Source: an uncultured Flavobacteriaceae bacterium
Lineage (GTDB): Bacteria; Bacteroidota; Bacteroidia; Flavobacteriales; Flavobacteriaceae
Assembly: GCA_905480425.1 (NCBI GenBank)
Contig: CAJQQG010000014.1
Coordinates: 22,070 to 86,069 of the forward strand
Direction: 5' to 3'
DNA: 64,000 bases
Below are positions 12,475 through 23,529 of this stretch, piece after piece. The notes below the pieces were generated by a model that saw only the letters and a list, made by a program, of their open reading frames with translations, did no database searches and was not told where the DNA came from. The position numbers were made by a program, and so were the translations under genes. Every line of letters starts with the position of its first letter. Position 1 is the stretch's first letter.

Positions 12475-14127
12475 TTGTTACGTAAGATAAAAATACAAAA
12501 CTTCGCACTTATTGAGGACCTTGAAATTTCTTTTGAAAATGGCATGAGCTCAATTACTGGAGAGACTGGCGCTGGTAAATCGATTCTTTTAGGTGGTTTA
12601 TCTCTGGTTTTGGGAAAACGAGCTGACCTTTCCAGTTTACTTGATATTACCAAAAAGTGTATTGTTGAAGCTTCTTTTGATATTGATTCTTATAATTTAG
12701 AAACTTCTTTTGAAAGGTTAGATCTCGATTACGATAAACATACTATTTTACGTAGAGAAATTTTACCTCAAAGTAAATCAAGAGCCTTTGTTAATGATAC
12801 GCCTGTTAATTTAGATGTATTACAAAAAATCAGTCAAAAACTTCTTGATATTCACTCTCAAAATGATACCCTAACTCTTTTAGAAAATGACTATCAATTT
12901 GAAATTTTAGATGCCCTAGGTTCATGTGCTAGCCTATTAAAACCTTATACGGATACATTAAATGCTTACAAAAAAGTATTAAATGAGTATTCTCATTGGG
13001 CGACTCTGAAAAACAAATCTCAAGATTCATTAGAGCTTAAAAATTTTCTTTTTGATGAACTATCTTCTATTAATTTAAAAGAAGGAATGGAAGACAACTT
13101 AGAAAGTAAAATTTCTTCGCTTTCAAATATTGATTATATACAAACTTCTTTTTCTCAGAGCATAGAGCTTCTAGGAGCTGAATCAACAGGGATTATAGAT
13201 CGTATTCTAAGTGTTAGGGCTTTAATCAAAGGATTATCTAAAATTGATCCTAAATATTCATTATTAAATGAACGTGTTCAAGATATATCAATCGAAACAG
13301 ATGATCTTTTAAATGAATTAAAAATTCAATTAGATCAAATAGAAGCTAACCCACAGGAATTAGAAATACTTCAAGCTCAATTAGATCAAGTAAATACAAT
13401 GCTTCAAAAACATAAGGTAACATCTGTATTAGACTTAATAAATGTAAAAAATAAGTTAGAGAATGAATTACAGCAAACCTTAGATATTGACAATAAATTA
13501 AAAATCCTTATGATTGATAAAAACAATTATAAGGAACGTCTAGAAAAATTTGCCCATTCCATTTCTATTAACCGTAAAAAAGCTATTAAAGTTTTAGAAA
13601 TCGAGCTTAGAGAATTAGTAGGAAAAATGGGAATGCCCGAAGCAACTTTTAATATTCAATTAAATCCAGCTCCTGAATTTTTATCAAATGGAAAGGACCA
13701 TATCTTATTTCAGTTTAGTGCTAATAAAGGAGGAAAATTTAACTTGCTTAAAAAAGTTGCTTCAGGAGGAGAACTTTCCAGAATAATGCTTGCCATAAAG
13801 TATATCTTATCTCGTTATAAGAAACTACCAACTTTAATTTTTGATGAAATTGATACAGGAGTTTCAGGAAAAATTTCTGATAGTATAGCTGATATTATGA
13901 AGACTTTATCTTATAAGCTTCAGGTTTTAACAATTACTCACCTGCCTCAAGTTGCTGCAAAGGGAAATCATCATTTTAAAGTACAAAAATCTATGAGTAA
14001 TGGTAAAACGGTTACTTCGCTAAAAAAACTATCAAATGACGAACGGATTGAAGAAATAGCCATGATGTTATCTGGAAATGAAATCACACCAACTGCAATT
14101 GCACACGCTAAACAATTAATGAATTAA
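12475..14127 (+). CDS. recN: DNA repair protein RecN (TTG start)
   Basis: MLRKIKIQNFALIEDLEISF, GETGAGKSILLGGLSLVLG, DEIDTGVSG motifs; TTG initiation at 12475. Confidence 0.95.
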   Translation: MLRKIKIQNFALIEDLEISFENGMSSITGETGAGKSILLGGLSLVLGKRADLSSLLDITKKCIVEASFDIDSYNLETSFERLDLDYDKHTILRREILPQSKSRAFVNDTPVNLDVLQKISQKLLDIHSQNDTLTLLENDYQFEILDALGSCASLLKPYTDTLNAYKKVLNEYSHWATLKNKSQDSLELKNFLFDELSSINLKEGMEDNLESKISSLSNIDYIQTSFSQSIELLGAESTGIIDRILSVRALIKGLSKIDPKYSLLNERVQDISIETDDLLNELKIQLDQIEANPQELEILQAQLDQVNTMLQKHKVTSVLDLINVKNKLENELQQTLDIDNKLKILMIDKNNYKERLEKFAHSISINRKKAIKVLEIELRELVGKMGMPEATFNIQLNPAPEFLSNGKDHILFQFSANKGGKFNLLKKVASGGELSRIMLAIKYILSRYKKLPTLIFDEIDTGVSGKISDSIADIMKTLSYKLQVLTITHLPQVAAKGNHHFKVQKSMSNGKTVTSLKKLSNDERIEEIAMMLSGNEITPTAIAHAKQLMN

Positions 14128-14155
14128 ATGTATATTTGAAAACAAAATTTTACAA

Positions 14156-14974
14156 ATGAAACACAAAATCTTAGAGGGTAAAAAAGGAATTATTTTTGGA
14201 GCTTTAGACGACCAATCTATAGCCTGGAAAACTGCAGAGTCAGTTGCAGATGCTGGAGGAAAGTTTGTCCTTACGAATGCTCCTGTAGCTCTAAGGATGG
14301 GGACTATAAATTTACTAGCAGAAAAAACAGGTTCAAAAGTAATTGCTGCTGATGCCACAAGTATAGATAATTTAAATTCTTTAATAGATCAATCTCAAGA
14401 AATTCTTGGAGGAAATCTTGACTTTGTTTTACATTCTATTGGTATGTCAGTTAATGTTAGAAAAGGAAAGCATTACACTGACTTAAACCATGATTGGATG
14501 GCAAAAGGATGGGATGTTTCAGCTGTTTCTTTTCATAAATTAATGCAATGCCTTTATAAGAAAGATGCAATGAATTCTTGGGGTAGTATCGTGGCACTTT
14601 CATACGTAGCCGCTCAACGTACTTTCCCAAATTATAATGATATGGCTGATAATAAAGCATATTTAGAATCCATCGCTCGTAGTTTTGGATACTTCTTTGG
14701 AAAAAACAAAAAAGTTCGTGTCAATACTATTTCTCAATCTCCAACTCTTACAACAGCTGGAAAAGGAGTTCAAGGTTTAGATGGTTTTTTGAACTATGCA
14801 GAGAAAATGTCTCCATTAGGTAATGCAACTGCAAAAGAATGCGCAGACTATACGGTTTCATTATTCTCCGACTACACAAAAAAGGTAACGCTTCAGAATT
14901 TATTTCATGATGGAGGATTTTCTAATGTTGGGGTTAGTCAAGAGGTTATTGACTCCTTAAGTAATTCAGAATAA
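14156..14974 (+). CDS. fabI: enoyl-[acyl-carrier-protein] reductase (NADH) FabI
   Basis: GKKGIIFGALDDQSIAWKTAESV, YVAAQRTFPNYNDMADNKAYLESI, SQSPTLTTAGKGV. Confidence 0.95.
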   Translation: MKHKILEGKKGIIFGALDDQSIAWKTAESVADAGGKFVLTNAPVALRMGTINLLAEKTGSKVIAADATSIDNLNSLIDQSQEILGGNLDFVLHSIGMSVNVRKGKHYTDLNHDWMAKGWDVSAVSFHKLMQCLYKKDAMNSWGSIVALSYVAAQRTFPNYNDMADNKAYLESIARSFGYFFGKNKKVRVNTISQSPTLTTAGKGVQGLDGFLNYAEKMSPLGNATAKECADYTVSLFSDYTKKVTLQNLFHDGGFSNVGVSQEVIDSLSNSE

Positions 14975-14995
14975 GATTTATAGTAATGAAAAGTT

Positions 14996-15958
14996 ATGCA
15001 GTTAAAAAAAAATGAATTTGAAAAAGTTTTAAGGCTGCTTCCCTCTAAGGAGCGTTTTAAATTTTTCTTTTTATTTATTTTACTGTCATTCATTTTTTGG
15101 CTTAGCACAAAACTTTCAAACACTTATCAGATAGAGCAATCCTTTAGTATTCATTGGAAAAATATTCCTAAAGGAATTGTTATTGATAATGACTCTTCAG
15201 AATTAGGCTTATCAATTACAGCAAGCGGAATAGAAATATTATGGTACCGTTTGTTTAAAAATAAGATTAGTTTAGTTCTTAATAAAAATATCTTTATTGG
15301 CAAAGAGGCTTTTGTTTCAATTGATAATGAGCGTTTTAATATTCAACAACAGTTATTCGATAATACTATTTTAAATCAAATAACAACCCCTGTTATGAAA
15401 ATAGCTTATGCAAGGTTAGGTGTTAAGAAAGTTAAAATTTCTTCTGAGCCCACTCTGAAATTTAGAGCTGGATATCTCAGTGATTCTCCCTTAACAATTT
15501 ATCCAGACAGCCTTTTGGTTTGGGGCTCGCAAGATGTATTGGATACTTTGACTAGAGTTAAAACAGTTTCTTTTGTTATGGAGGATATTTTTGAGTCTTT
15601 TAAGAAAGCTATTCTTTTAGAGAATCTAACTAACCTTCGATATGATATTAAAGAAGTTAATATAAAGCAGGAGATTTCTCGGCATTCAGAAAAAAAATTT
15701 ATTCTTCCAATTGAAATTATAAACATTCCAAAATCTGTTAGGGTAAAATTATTTCCTCCCACGGCAAACGTAAAAGCAACAATGCCTTTAACTTTACTGA
15801 AAGGTTTTAATTTAAAGGACTTTATGTTAGTAGTTGATTATGAATTAATTCTAAAAAATGAATTAACTCACTTACCAATTCGATTGGTGAAACAACCCAG
15901 TCAAGTGAAGAAAGTCATTTGGGAACCTAAAACAGTAAATTATCTAATAAGAAAATGA
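14996..15958 (+). CDS. YbbR/CdaR-like membrane protein
   Basis: Single N-terminal TM segment followed by YbbR-like repeats; between fabI and coaE. Confidence 0.75.
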   Translation: MQLKKNEFEKVLRLLPSKERFKFFFLFILLSFIFWLSTKLSNTYQIEQSFSIHWKNIPKGIVIDNDSSELGLSITASGIEILWYRLFKNKISLVLNKNIFIGKEAFVSIDNERFNIQQQLFDNTILNQITTPVMKIAYARLGVKKVKISSEPTLKFRAGYLSDSPLTIYPDSLLVWGSQDVLDTLTRVKTVSFVMEDIFESFKKAILLENLTNLRYDIKEVNIKQEISRHSEKKFILPIEIINIPKSVRVKLFPPTANVKATMPLTLLKGFNLKDFMLVVDYELILKNELTHLPIRLVKQPSQVKKVIWEPKTVNYLIRK

Positions 15959-16536
15959 AAGTCATTGGATTAACAGGTGGTATTGGCAGCGGTAAAACAA
16001 CTATTTTGAAGTGGTTTGAGACTCAAAATATTCCATGTTTTGAATCAGATGCTGTTGCGAAGACTCTGCTAAATTCTTCACTTAAATCTCGTGTTAGTAA
16101 AATTTTTGGAAATAATATATACAATTCATTAGGTATATTAAATCGAAAAAAGTTAGCTGCACGGGTCTTTAATAATCCAAAAGAATTGACTAAGTTAAAT
16201 GTAATTGTTCATCCAGCAGTGGAGAGTGCTTTTGAAGATTTCAAACAAAAACATAAAGAAGATTCAATTATAATTAAAGAAGCTGCTATTTTATTTGAAT
16301 CAGGTGGCTATAAAAATTGTGATGCTATAATTTTAGTTATTGCTTCTAAAGAAAGTAGAATTCAACGAGTTTTAAAGCGAGATAAGATTAAAAAAAAAGA
16401 TATTGAAGCAAGAATTAGACTCCAGTGGTCAGACGATAAAAAGAAAGTATTATCCGATTATTTGATCCAAAATGAATATCTTCAAACTGCACTAGATCAA
16501 GCGAATAAAATCCTTAACTCTTTGCTTAATAGTTAA
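15955..16536 (+). CDS. coaE: dephospho-CoA kinase
   Basis: VIGLTGGIGSGKTTILKWF P-loop, DAVAKTLL; ATGA overlap with the upstream gene. Confidence 0.95.
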   Translation: MKVIGLTGGIGSGKTTILKWFETQNIPCFESDAVAKTLLNSSLKSRVSKIFGNNIYNSLGILNRKKLAARVFNNPKELTKLNVIVHPAVESAFEDFKQKHKEDSIIIKEAAILFESGGYKNCDAIILVIASKESRIQRVLKRDKIKKKDIEARIRLQWSDDKKKVLSDYLIQNEYLQTALDQANKILNSLLNS

Positions 16537-16652
16537 GTTGGGAGGATTAACATAGTTTTAGGTTTTTTTATCAATTAAAAAATTGAAATTTGTGGTAAAT
16601 AATAAATACCCAAACACTCATTCTTTTAAAAAGATGTGTTGAAAGTAATCAT

Positions 16653-18242
16653 ATGAAGAAGAGCTTATTTATTCCCTTAGTTAGTTTTATGATCATTTCT
16701 ATCATGGGAATTGTTGTGTTACAAGGGTATTGGACCTTTTCAGCATGGAATGACAAAGAAAAAGAGTTTTCACTTGCTGTTCAGCAGTCTCTTCAAATTA
16801 TTGCAGAAGAAATACAAGAACGTGAATTATCAGACTATATTACTGCTTATGAAAGCTTAATAGATTCATTAAAGACGCCTGATGATGCTAGTTTTGCAAA
16901 TATATTTTTGTTTTTAGATGAAGATAAAACAAATAACCTCATTTCTTATTATGCATACGGAATATTAGAGGAGGACTACAACATAACTCCATATTTAGAC
17001 CTAAAGCTCGGAGATACAATAAAGACCATCACCGATGTAAAACAAGTTAAAAACACAACAATCATTAATAAAAATGATGTTTTTGACCGTGAAAACAATA
17101 TCGCAAACTCTATAGAAAAAATCAAGACTATTGATCGCATGAATATTGCAAATCAACGTATTAGAAATGCCTTTAAAGATTATACTTCTAATACCCCAAT
17201 TCATAAACGATTGAATGTTGATGAACTTGACTTTGTTTTAAAACGGGAGTTTGATGCAAAAAAGATTGTAACCCCATACGAATTTGGTATTTATAATGAT
17301 GGACTTTCTACGAAAATAAGATCAAATAACTATGCTGAAGAACAAGAAGGCTTTCGCTATTCAACTCCAATTTTTAACGATAAAAATGGTTTAGTCAATT
17401 ATGAGTTAGTGGTTTCTTTTCCACAAAAAGATAGATATGTTTTCTCCTCCATTATAGGTTTAGGAGGGTTGACCTTTTTTTTAACTCTTTTTATTGTTTT
17501 TGTATCTAGCAGTGCGCTTTATCAAATCATTCATCAAAAGAAAATTTCAGAGATAAAAACAGATTTCATTAACAATATGTCTCATGAGTTTAAAACACCA
17601 ATTGCCACGATCAATTTAGCTTTAGACGCCATTTCAAACCCTAAATCAATTGTAGCTCCAGAAAAAGTAGCGAAATATGTTAAAATGATTAGAGAAGAAA
17701 ATGGCAGGATGCTTTCTCAGGTGGAGAATGTATTACGCATTTCTCAGTTAGAACGAAGTAACGAAACAATTCAAAGATTGCCCCTTGATCTTCATGAAAT
17801 TATTCAGGATGCCGTTCATCATACTGATTTGATTTTTAAAAATAAATCAGGAAAATTACAAACTCAATTTAAAGCATCAAATAGTATAGTGTTTGGAAAT
17901 AAAAGTCACATGACAAATGTTGTGGTTAATTTATTGGATAATGCTATAAAATATTGTGAAATAATTCCAAGTGTTAAAATTGAAACTTTAAATGAGGACA
18001 ATAATTTCATTTTGAAGGTAATAGATAATGGTATAGGTATGACTCCCTCAGTTCAAAAGAAAATTTTTGATAAATTTTATCGTGCTACTTCAGGAAACAT
18101 TCACACTACAAAAGGTCATGGACTTGGACTCGCGTATGTTAAACGAATAGTTGATCTTCACAAAGGCCAAATCAATCTAGAAAGTAAAGAAAAAGTTGGG
18201 ACTAAATTTATCCTAACCTTGCCCATCTATAAATTAATATAA
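16653..18242 (+). CDS. sensor histidine kinase
   Basis: NNMSHEFKTPIATI H-box, LLDNAIKYC N-box, GHGLGLAYVKRIVDLHKG G-box; two TM segments. Confidence 0.95.
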   Translation: MKKSLFIPLVSFMIISIMGIVVLQGYWTFSAWNDKEKEFSLAVQQSLQIIAEEIQERELSDYITAYESLIDSLKTPDDASFANIFLFLDEDKTNNLISYYAYGILEEDYNITPYLDLKLGDTIKTITDVKQVKNTTIINKNDVFDRENNIANSIEKIKTIDRMNIANQRIRNAFKDYTSNTPIHKRLNVDELDFVLKREFDAKKIVTPYEFGIYNDGLSTKIRSNNYAEEQEGFRYSTPIFNDKNGLVNYELVVSFPQKDRYVFSSIIGLGGLTFFLTLFIVFVSSSALYQIIHQKKISEIKTDFINNMSHEFKTPIATINLALDAISNPKSIVAPEKVAKYVKMIREENGRMLSQVENVLRISQLERSNETIQRLPLDLHEIIQDAVHHTDLIFKNKSGKLQTQFKASNSIVFGNKSHMTNVVVNLLDNAIKYCEIIPSVKIETLNEDNNFILKVIDNGIGMTPSVQKKIFDKFYRATSGNIHTTKGHGLGLAYVKRIVDLHKGQINLESKEKVGTKFILTLPIYKLI

Positions 18243-18264
18243 ACCTCCCTTAAAATAAAAGAAA

Positions 18265-18966
18265 ATGAAAGGTTCAAATAAAAAAATATTAATCGTTGAA
18301 GATGATACAAATTTTGGAAGTATTTTAAAGGAATACCTGACTATAAATGACTATAAAATTACCCTTGCCAAAAATGGTATTGTAGGATTTGAAAAGTTTA
18401 AAAAAGATGATTTTGATCTTTGTATACTGGATGTTATGATGCCATACAAAGATGGTTTTACATTAGCAAAAGAAATACGTGAGATAAATGATAGCGTACC
18501 TATTTTCTTTTTAACTGCAAAAAATTTAAAAGAAGATGTATTAAAAGGCTTTAAAATTGGAGGTGATGATTATCTAACCAAGCCCTTTGATTCAGAAGTA
18601 CTATTAGCTAAAATAAAAGCTGTTTTAAACCGTCAATCTGTCCCTGATTTTCCTACAAGTGATAAATTTGAATTTACTTTCAGTGAGTTTTCTTTTAATT
18701 CAAAACTTCGCTCCTTAATTCACAATGGTGGCCCAACAATTAAGTTATCTCCCAAAGAAAACCAATTATTACGTTTACTAGTTATTAACATCAACGATTT
18801 ACTTCCAAGAGAGGTAGCTTTAAATAAGATTTGGAGAGATGATAACTATTTTACTTCCAGAAGTATGGATGTTTATATTGCTAAGTTAAGAAAATATTTA
18901 GTTGTCGATCAGAAAGTTCAGATTTTAAACATACATGGTGAAGGCTTTCGATTAGTTGTCATCTAA
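18265..18966 (+). CDS. OmpR-family response regulator
   Basis: Receiver domain (ILIVEDD, LCILDVMMP, LTKPF) plus winged-helix C-terminus. Confidence 0.96.
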   Translation: MKGSNKKILIVEDDTNFGSILKEYLTINDYKITLAKNGIVGFEKFKKDDFDLCILDVMMPYKDGFTLAKEIREINDSVPIFFLTAKNLKEDVLKGFKIGGDDYLTKPFDSEVLLAKIKAVLNRQSVPDFPTSDKFEFTFSEFSFNSKLRSLIHNGGPTIKLSPKENQLLRLLVININDLLPREVALNKIWRDDNYFTSRSMDVYIAKLRKYLVVDQKVQILNIHGEGFRLVVI

Positions 18967-19864
18967 AACCATCTCTAGGATGAAAACGTTCAATTACACT
19001 TCGTAAATGTTTTGTGTCTAGATGAGTATACACTTCTGTAGTAGTAATATTTTCATGACCCATTAATATCTGGATTGTTCTTAGATCTGCACCATTCTCT
19101 AGCAGATGAGTTGCAAAAGAATGACGAAAGGTGTGTGGGCCAATTTTTTTTTCAATATTTGCTTTTATAGCTAATTGCTTGATGATTGTGAAAATCATTT
19201 GTCTAGTTAAGATTTTGCCATTTCTGTTCAAAAAAACAATATCCTGATAAACTGAATTAATTTTTTGTTGTAATCTAATTTCATTAATATAGAATATAAT
19301 AAATTTTTTAGTCAACTTTCCCATAGGGACTAATCTTTGTTTGTTTCCCTTACCAGTAACCCGAATTAAATTTTCTTCAAAAAATAAATTTGATAAACTC
19401 AAATTTACAAGTTCAGAAACACGAATTCCACTCCCGTAGAGCATTTCGAGCATTGCTCTATTTCTATATCCTTGAGGGTGCGCTAAATCTATTTGTTCTA
19501 ACAATAAATCAATTTCATTGAGACCTAAAACATCAGGTAATTTTCTACCTAATTTTGGTGCTTCAATTAGATCAGTTGGGTTAGAGGCTCTATATGACTC
19601 AAATATCATGTAATCAAAAAAACTACGCAAACCGGAAAGTCTTCTAGCTTGGGTATTCGGACTTGATGATTTTGCTGTTTCATAAATGAAGGTTTGTACA
19701 GATGACAAATCACAATCTATGGGATTTTTAGTTATATTCTCATCAATTAAAAAGTGTTCAAAACCAAGAACATCTATTGTGTAGCTTTCAATCGAGCTTT
19801 CAGAAAGACCTCTTTCGATTTTAAGGTACATCCGATAATCTGCAATGGCTTTCTTCCAATTCAC
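18959..19864 (-). CDS. xerD: site-specific tyrosine recombinase XerD
   Basis: GPHTFRHSFATHLLENGADLRTIQILMGHENITTTEVYTH catalytic motifs. Confidence 0.93.
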   Translation of the reverse strand: MNWKKAIADYRMYLKIERGLSESSIESYTIDVLGFEHFLIDENITKNPIDCDLSSVQTFIYETAKSSSPNTQARRLSGLRSFFDYMIFESYRASNPTDLIEAPKLGRKLPDVLGLNEIDLLLEQIDLAHPQGYRNRAMLEMLYGSGIRVSELVNLSLSNLFFEENLIRVTGKGNKQRLVPMGKLTKKFIIFYINEIRLQQKINSVYQDIVFLNRNGKILTRQMIFTIIKQLAIKANIEKKIGPHTFRHSFATHLLENGADLRTIQILMGHENITTTEVYTHLDTKHLRSVIERFHPRDGFR

Positions 19865-19922
19865 TCTAACTGTTTTATGGGGTTCCGTCTAATTTATATA
19901 CTTTTACTAAAATATATTAAAA

Positions 19923-20339
19923 ATGAAGATTAGTATCATTAACGGTCCAAATTTAAATCTTTTAGGAAAACGAGAGCCTTCAATATATGGAGATCAGTCA
20001 TTTATAACATATTTCGATACACTTAAGGTCCAATTTCCGGAAATTATATTTGATTATTTTCAATCAAACATTGAGGGCGAATTGATTAATAAACTTCATG
20101 AAATCGGTTTTTCTGCTGATGTAATTTTATTAAATGCAGGAGCATACACACATACTTCTGTTGCTATTGGTGATGCGATTAAAGCTATAGACTCTTCTGT
20201 TATTGAAATTCACATATCGAACACTTTCGCTAGAGAAGATTTTAGACACACCTCTTATATTACTCCTGTAGCAAAAGGATTAATTATAGGGTTTGGACTA
20301 GATTCTTATCGTCTAGCAGTAGAGAGTGTAAAAAAATAA
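19923..20339 (+). CDS. aroQ: type II 3-dehydroquinate dehydratase
   Basis: INGPNLNLLGKREPSIYG, NAGAYTHTSVAI. Confidence 0.97.
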   Translation: MKISIINGPNLNLLGKREPSIYGDQSFITYFDTLKVQFPEIIFDYFQSNIEGELINKLHEIGFSADVILLNAGAYTHTSVAIGDAIKAIDSSVIEIHISNTFAREDFRHTSYITPVAKGLIIGFGLDSYRLAVESVKK

Positions 20340-20369
20340 TTTTTTACTAAATAATTTCATTTTTAAAAA

Positions 20370-21833
20370 TTATTTTTTGTTAAGACGGTAATCTAAGGGT
20401 GGATTACGATCGCCAAGTAAAGCTTTGTATACGAAATTAGTTCCCCTTCTTTTAACTAATTCTTTATCTGCTTTTTCAATAATATCTGGATTCTTAAATA
20501 AATCAATAGCAGTAAGGGTTAATGTTTTTATTGCTACCATCATCCCTTTTTCACCAATACTAGTTCCTCCCGCAGCAACTGCCTGCCAACTATGGGCTCC
20601 AGTTCCTGGCACCCATGTAGCGGCTCCCATTTCTGTAGTAGGGCGTATCCAACTAATATCACCCACATCTGTTGAACCGCCATGGCCTTTTTCTATAATT
20701 TTATAAGGTTCGATTTCTAGAGCAGATTCCGGAGTTAAGTTTTTAAAGTCATAAGTTTTCATAATAGTAGTTGCAAACTTATGTTCTTTTTCAGTGTAAC
20801 TAATTCCTCCTACAATTTCAAGATTTGAGTGCATTAATTGTCCAAGTGTTTTATTTGGAAGTTTATTAAAATAGCCCGTGATGATTTCATAGTTTACTTC
20901 AGTTTCCGTCCCCATCGCTGCAGCTTTAGCACTATTAATAACTCTATCAAGCATATTACTGCATTCTATCATATCAGGATGTCTAACGATATATGCTACC
21001 TCAGCTGCTGCTGGAACGATGTTAGGGGCTTTAGATCCATCTAAAATGGCATAATGGATTCTAGAATCAGGAGTTACATGTTCTCGCATCATATTAATCA
21101 TGTAGTTTAAAGTTTCGACTCCATCTAAAGCGCTTCTTCCTTCCCAGGGAGCTCCAGCTGCATGAGCAGCAATCCCTTTAAATTTAAAACGGATTGCCAC
21201 TGCTGCTAATGAGGAATCTGAATTTGCTGAGTTACTATCACTGGGATGCCAAGATAAAACGGCTGATGCATCATCAAAAAGGCCAGCACGGACCATGTAT
21301 ACTTTTCCGCCACCACCTTCTTCGGCAGGTGTTCCATAAAGGCGAATTTTTCCTGGTGTCCCGGTATCTCTAAGCCAATTTTTAATATGAACAACTGCCG
21401 CTAAAGATCCTGCGCCAAATAAATGATGACCACAGGCATGACCTGCTGTTTTCCCTTTTAACATTTTTTTTTCTGGAACTGCTGCTTGTGACATTCCTGG
21501 GAGAGCATCATATTCTGAAAGTAAAGCGATAATTGGACCTCCTTTTCCATATTCTGCTATAAATGCAGTTGGCATTCCAGCGACTCCAGTAGTAATAGAA
21601 AAGCCTTCTCTTTTTAATACTTTTCTAAGTAATGCACTACTTTTTTCTTCTAAAAATCCCAATTCAGCCAACTCCCAAATATTATGCGCTATATCTTTGA
21701 AAGTATCAGAACTTTTTTCTATTTCTAAAAGAATTTTTTCTTTACTTATTATTAGTTCTTGTGCTGAAGAATAAAACGAAATAAAGAGGAAGATTTTAAA
21801 AGTATAATTGTAAAGTTGTTTTGTTATAATCAT
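20370..21833 (-). CDS. secreted M20-family amidohydrolase, AbgB-like
   Basis: LLSEYDALPGMSQ, GHACGHHLFGAGSLAAV; N-terminal signal sequence. Confidence 0.88.
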   Translation of the reverse strand: MIITKQLYNYTFKIFLFISFYSSAQELIISKEKILLEIEKSSDTFKDIAHNIWELAELGFLEEKSSALLRKVLKREGFSITTGVAGMPTAFIAEYGKGGPIIALLSEYDALPGMSQAAVPEKKMLKGKTAGHACGHHLFGAGSLAAVVHIKNWLRDTGTPGKIRLYGTPAEEGGGGKVYMVRAGLFDDASAVLSWHPSDSNSANSDSSLAAVAIRFKFKGIAAHAAGAPWEGRSALDGVETLNYMINMMREHVTPDSRIHYAILDGSKAPNIVPAAAEVAYIVRHPDMIECSNMLDRVINSAKAAAMGTETEVNYEIITGYFNKLPNKTLGQLMHSNLEIVGGISYTEKEHKFATTIMKTYDFKNLTPESALEIEPYKIIEKGHGGSTDVGDISWIRPTTEMGAATWVPGTGAHSWQAVAAGGTSIGEKGMMVAIKTLTLTAIDLFKNPDIIEKADKELVKRRGTNFVYKALLGDRNPPLDYRLNKK

Positions 21834-22034
21834 AGAAATTATTTTAAAAAAAAATATTTTAATTCACAAAAGGTTAATTAGTTTTAATTCATGAAAATAC
21901 TTTATTTCTTTTAAAAAATAGGTTTGAATCTTTTTGATTTTTTAAATTAATAGGAAGGGGGAAGAAGATTTTATAATGTCCTATTTTTAATAATCTCTTA
22001 ATTTTATGCACATGAATGTCAAATGGTATTTGAA

Positions 22035-22060
22035 ATAAAAAACAGCCCTTAGGCTGCTTT
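22035..22060 (-). terminator. intrinsic terminator downstream of lpd
   Basis: Minus-strand CAGCC-TAAG-GGCTG hairpin (22043-22056) followed by a T6 tract. Confidence 0.8.
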
Positions 22061-22086
22061 AATTATTTAAAAATTAAAATATACTA

Positions 22087-23475
22087 TTATAAATGAATTA
22101 CTTCACCATAAGCATCTGCCACTGCCTCCATAACAGCCTCACTCATTGTAGGGTGGGGATGAACAGTCTTTAGAACTTCGTGACCAGTTGTTTCTAACTT
22201 TCTGCCCAATACTGCTTCTGCAATCATATCGGTTACTCCTACACCTATCATATGACAGCCCAACCATTCTCCATACTTAGCGTCAAAAATTACTTTTACA
22301 AAGCCTTCAGATGTTCCGCCAGCCTGAGCTTTTCCAGATGCTGAAAACGGAAATTTTCCTACTTTAATATCATACCCTTTTTCTTTAGCTTGGGCTTCGG
22401 TAAGTCCAACAGATGCAATTTCTGGGAAGCAATAGGTACACCCTGGAATATTTCCATAATCAAGTGCTTCAACTGCCATTCCACTAATTTTTTCCACACA
22501 TAATATGCCCTCAGCAGAAGCTACATGGGCTAGTGCTTGTCCTGATGTTACATCACCAATAGCATAGTATCCAGGAAGATTGGTTTGGTAAAAGTCGTTT
22601 ACTAAAACTTTATCACGATCTACTGCAATGCCTACATCTTCTAGACCTAGGTTTTCAATATTTGTTTTAATTCCAACTGCAGAAAGAACAATATCTGCTT
22701 TGAGTTTCTCTTCTCCTTTTAATGTTTTTACTGATGCTGTCACTCCTTTTCCTTTAGAATCTACTCCTGTTACTTCCGCATTAGTGAGGATGATGATACC
22801 GCTCTTTTTGAAGGAACGCTCTAGTTGTTTAGAAACTTCTTCGTCTTCAATAGGAACAATACGGTCTTGAAATTCTATAATGGTTACTTCTGATCCCATG
22901 GCGTTATAGAAATAGGCAAATTCAATACCGATTGCCCCAGACCCTACAATAATAATTTTTTTTGGCTGTTTAGGTAAAGTCATAGCTTCACGATAACCAA
23001 TAACTTTTTTTCCGTCTTGAGGAAGAGAAGGTAGTTCACGAGAGCGAGCCCCAGTAGCTATAATTATGTTAGAAGCACTGTATTCTTGTGTTTTATCATT
23101 TTGAGTTACACTTACCTTTTTACCTGAAAGAATTTTACCATGCCCTTTCAGGACATCAATTTCATTTTTTTTCATTAAAAACTGAACCCCTTTACTCATG
23201 CCAGCGGCTACATTACGACTTCGGTTTACAACTGCATCAAAATCCTTATCATATTCCTTAACACTTAAGCCATAATCTCCCGCATGCTTCAGATATTCAA
23301 AAACTTGCGCGGATTTTAAGAGCGCTTTTGTGGGTATACATCCCCAATTTAAACAAACACCACCTAAACTTTCTTTTTCTACGATGGCAGTTTTAAATCC
23401 AAGTTGAGAGGCACGAATAGCTGTTACGTAACCTCCAGGGCCACTTCCAACTACAATAATGTCATATGAACTCAT
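22087..23475 (-). CDS. lpdA: dihydrolipoyl dehydrogenase
   Basis: GGVCLNWGCIPTKALL redox motif, HPHPTMSEAVMEA C-terminus. Confidence 0.97.
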   Translation of the reverse strand: MSSYDIIVVGSGPGGYVTAIRASQLGFKTAIVEKESLGGVCLNWGCIPTKALLKSAQVFEYLKHAGDYGLSVKEYDKDFDAVVNRSRNVAAGMSKGVQFLMKKNEIDVLKGHGKILSGKKVSVTQNDKTQEYSASNIIIATGARSRELPSLPQDGKKVIGYREAMTLPKQPKKIIIVGSGAIGIEFAYFYNAMGSEVTIIEFQDRIVPIEDEEVSKQLERSFKKSGIIILTNAEVTGVDSKGKGVTASVKTLKGEEKLKADIVLSAVGIKTNIENLGLEDVGIAVDRDKVLVNDFYQTNLPGYYAIGDVTSGQALAHVASAEGILCVEKISGMAVEALDYGNIPGCTYCFPEIASVGLTEAQAKEKGYDIKVGKFPFSASGKAQAGGTSEGFVKVIFDAKYGEWLGCHMIGVGVTDMIAEAVLGRKLETTGHEVLKTVHPHPTMSEAVMEAVADAYGEVIHL

Positions 23476-23529
23476 GAAGTATAATTTAAATTTATTGCAA
23501 ATTTACAAAACTGATAACAATTTCAAGAC

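Noticed and set aside
18959-19864. XerD-type recombinase as a mobile-element integrase
   Set aside because: Length, motifs and a core-gene neighbourhood (next to aroQ) fit the housekeeping chromosome-dimer resolution enzyme; no element boundaries are seen.
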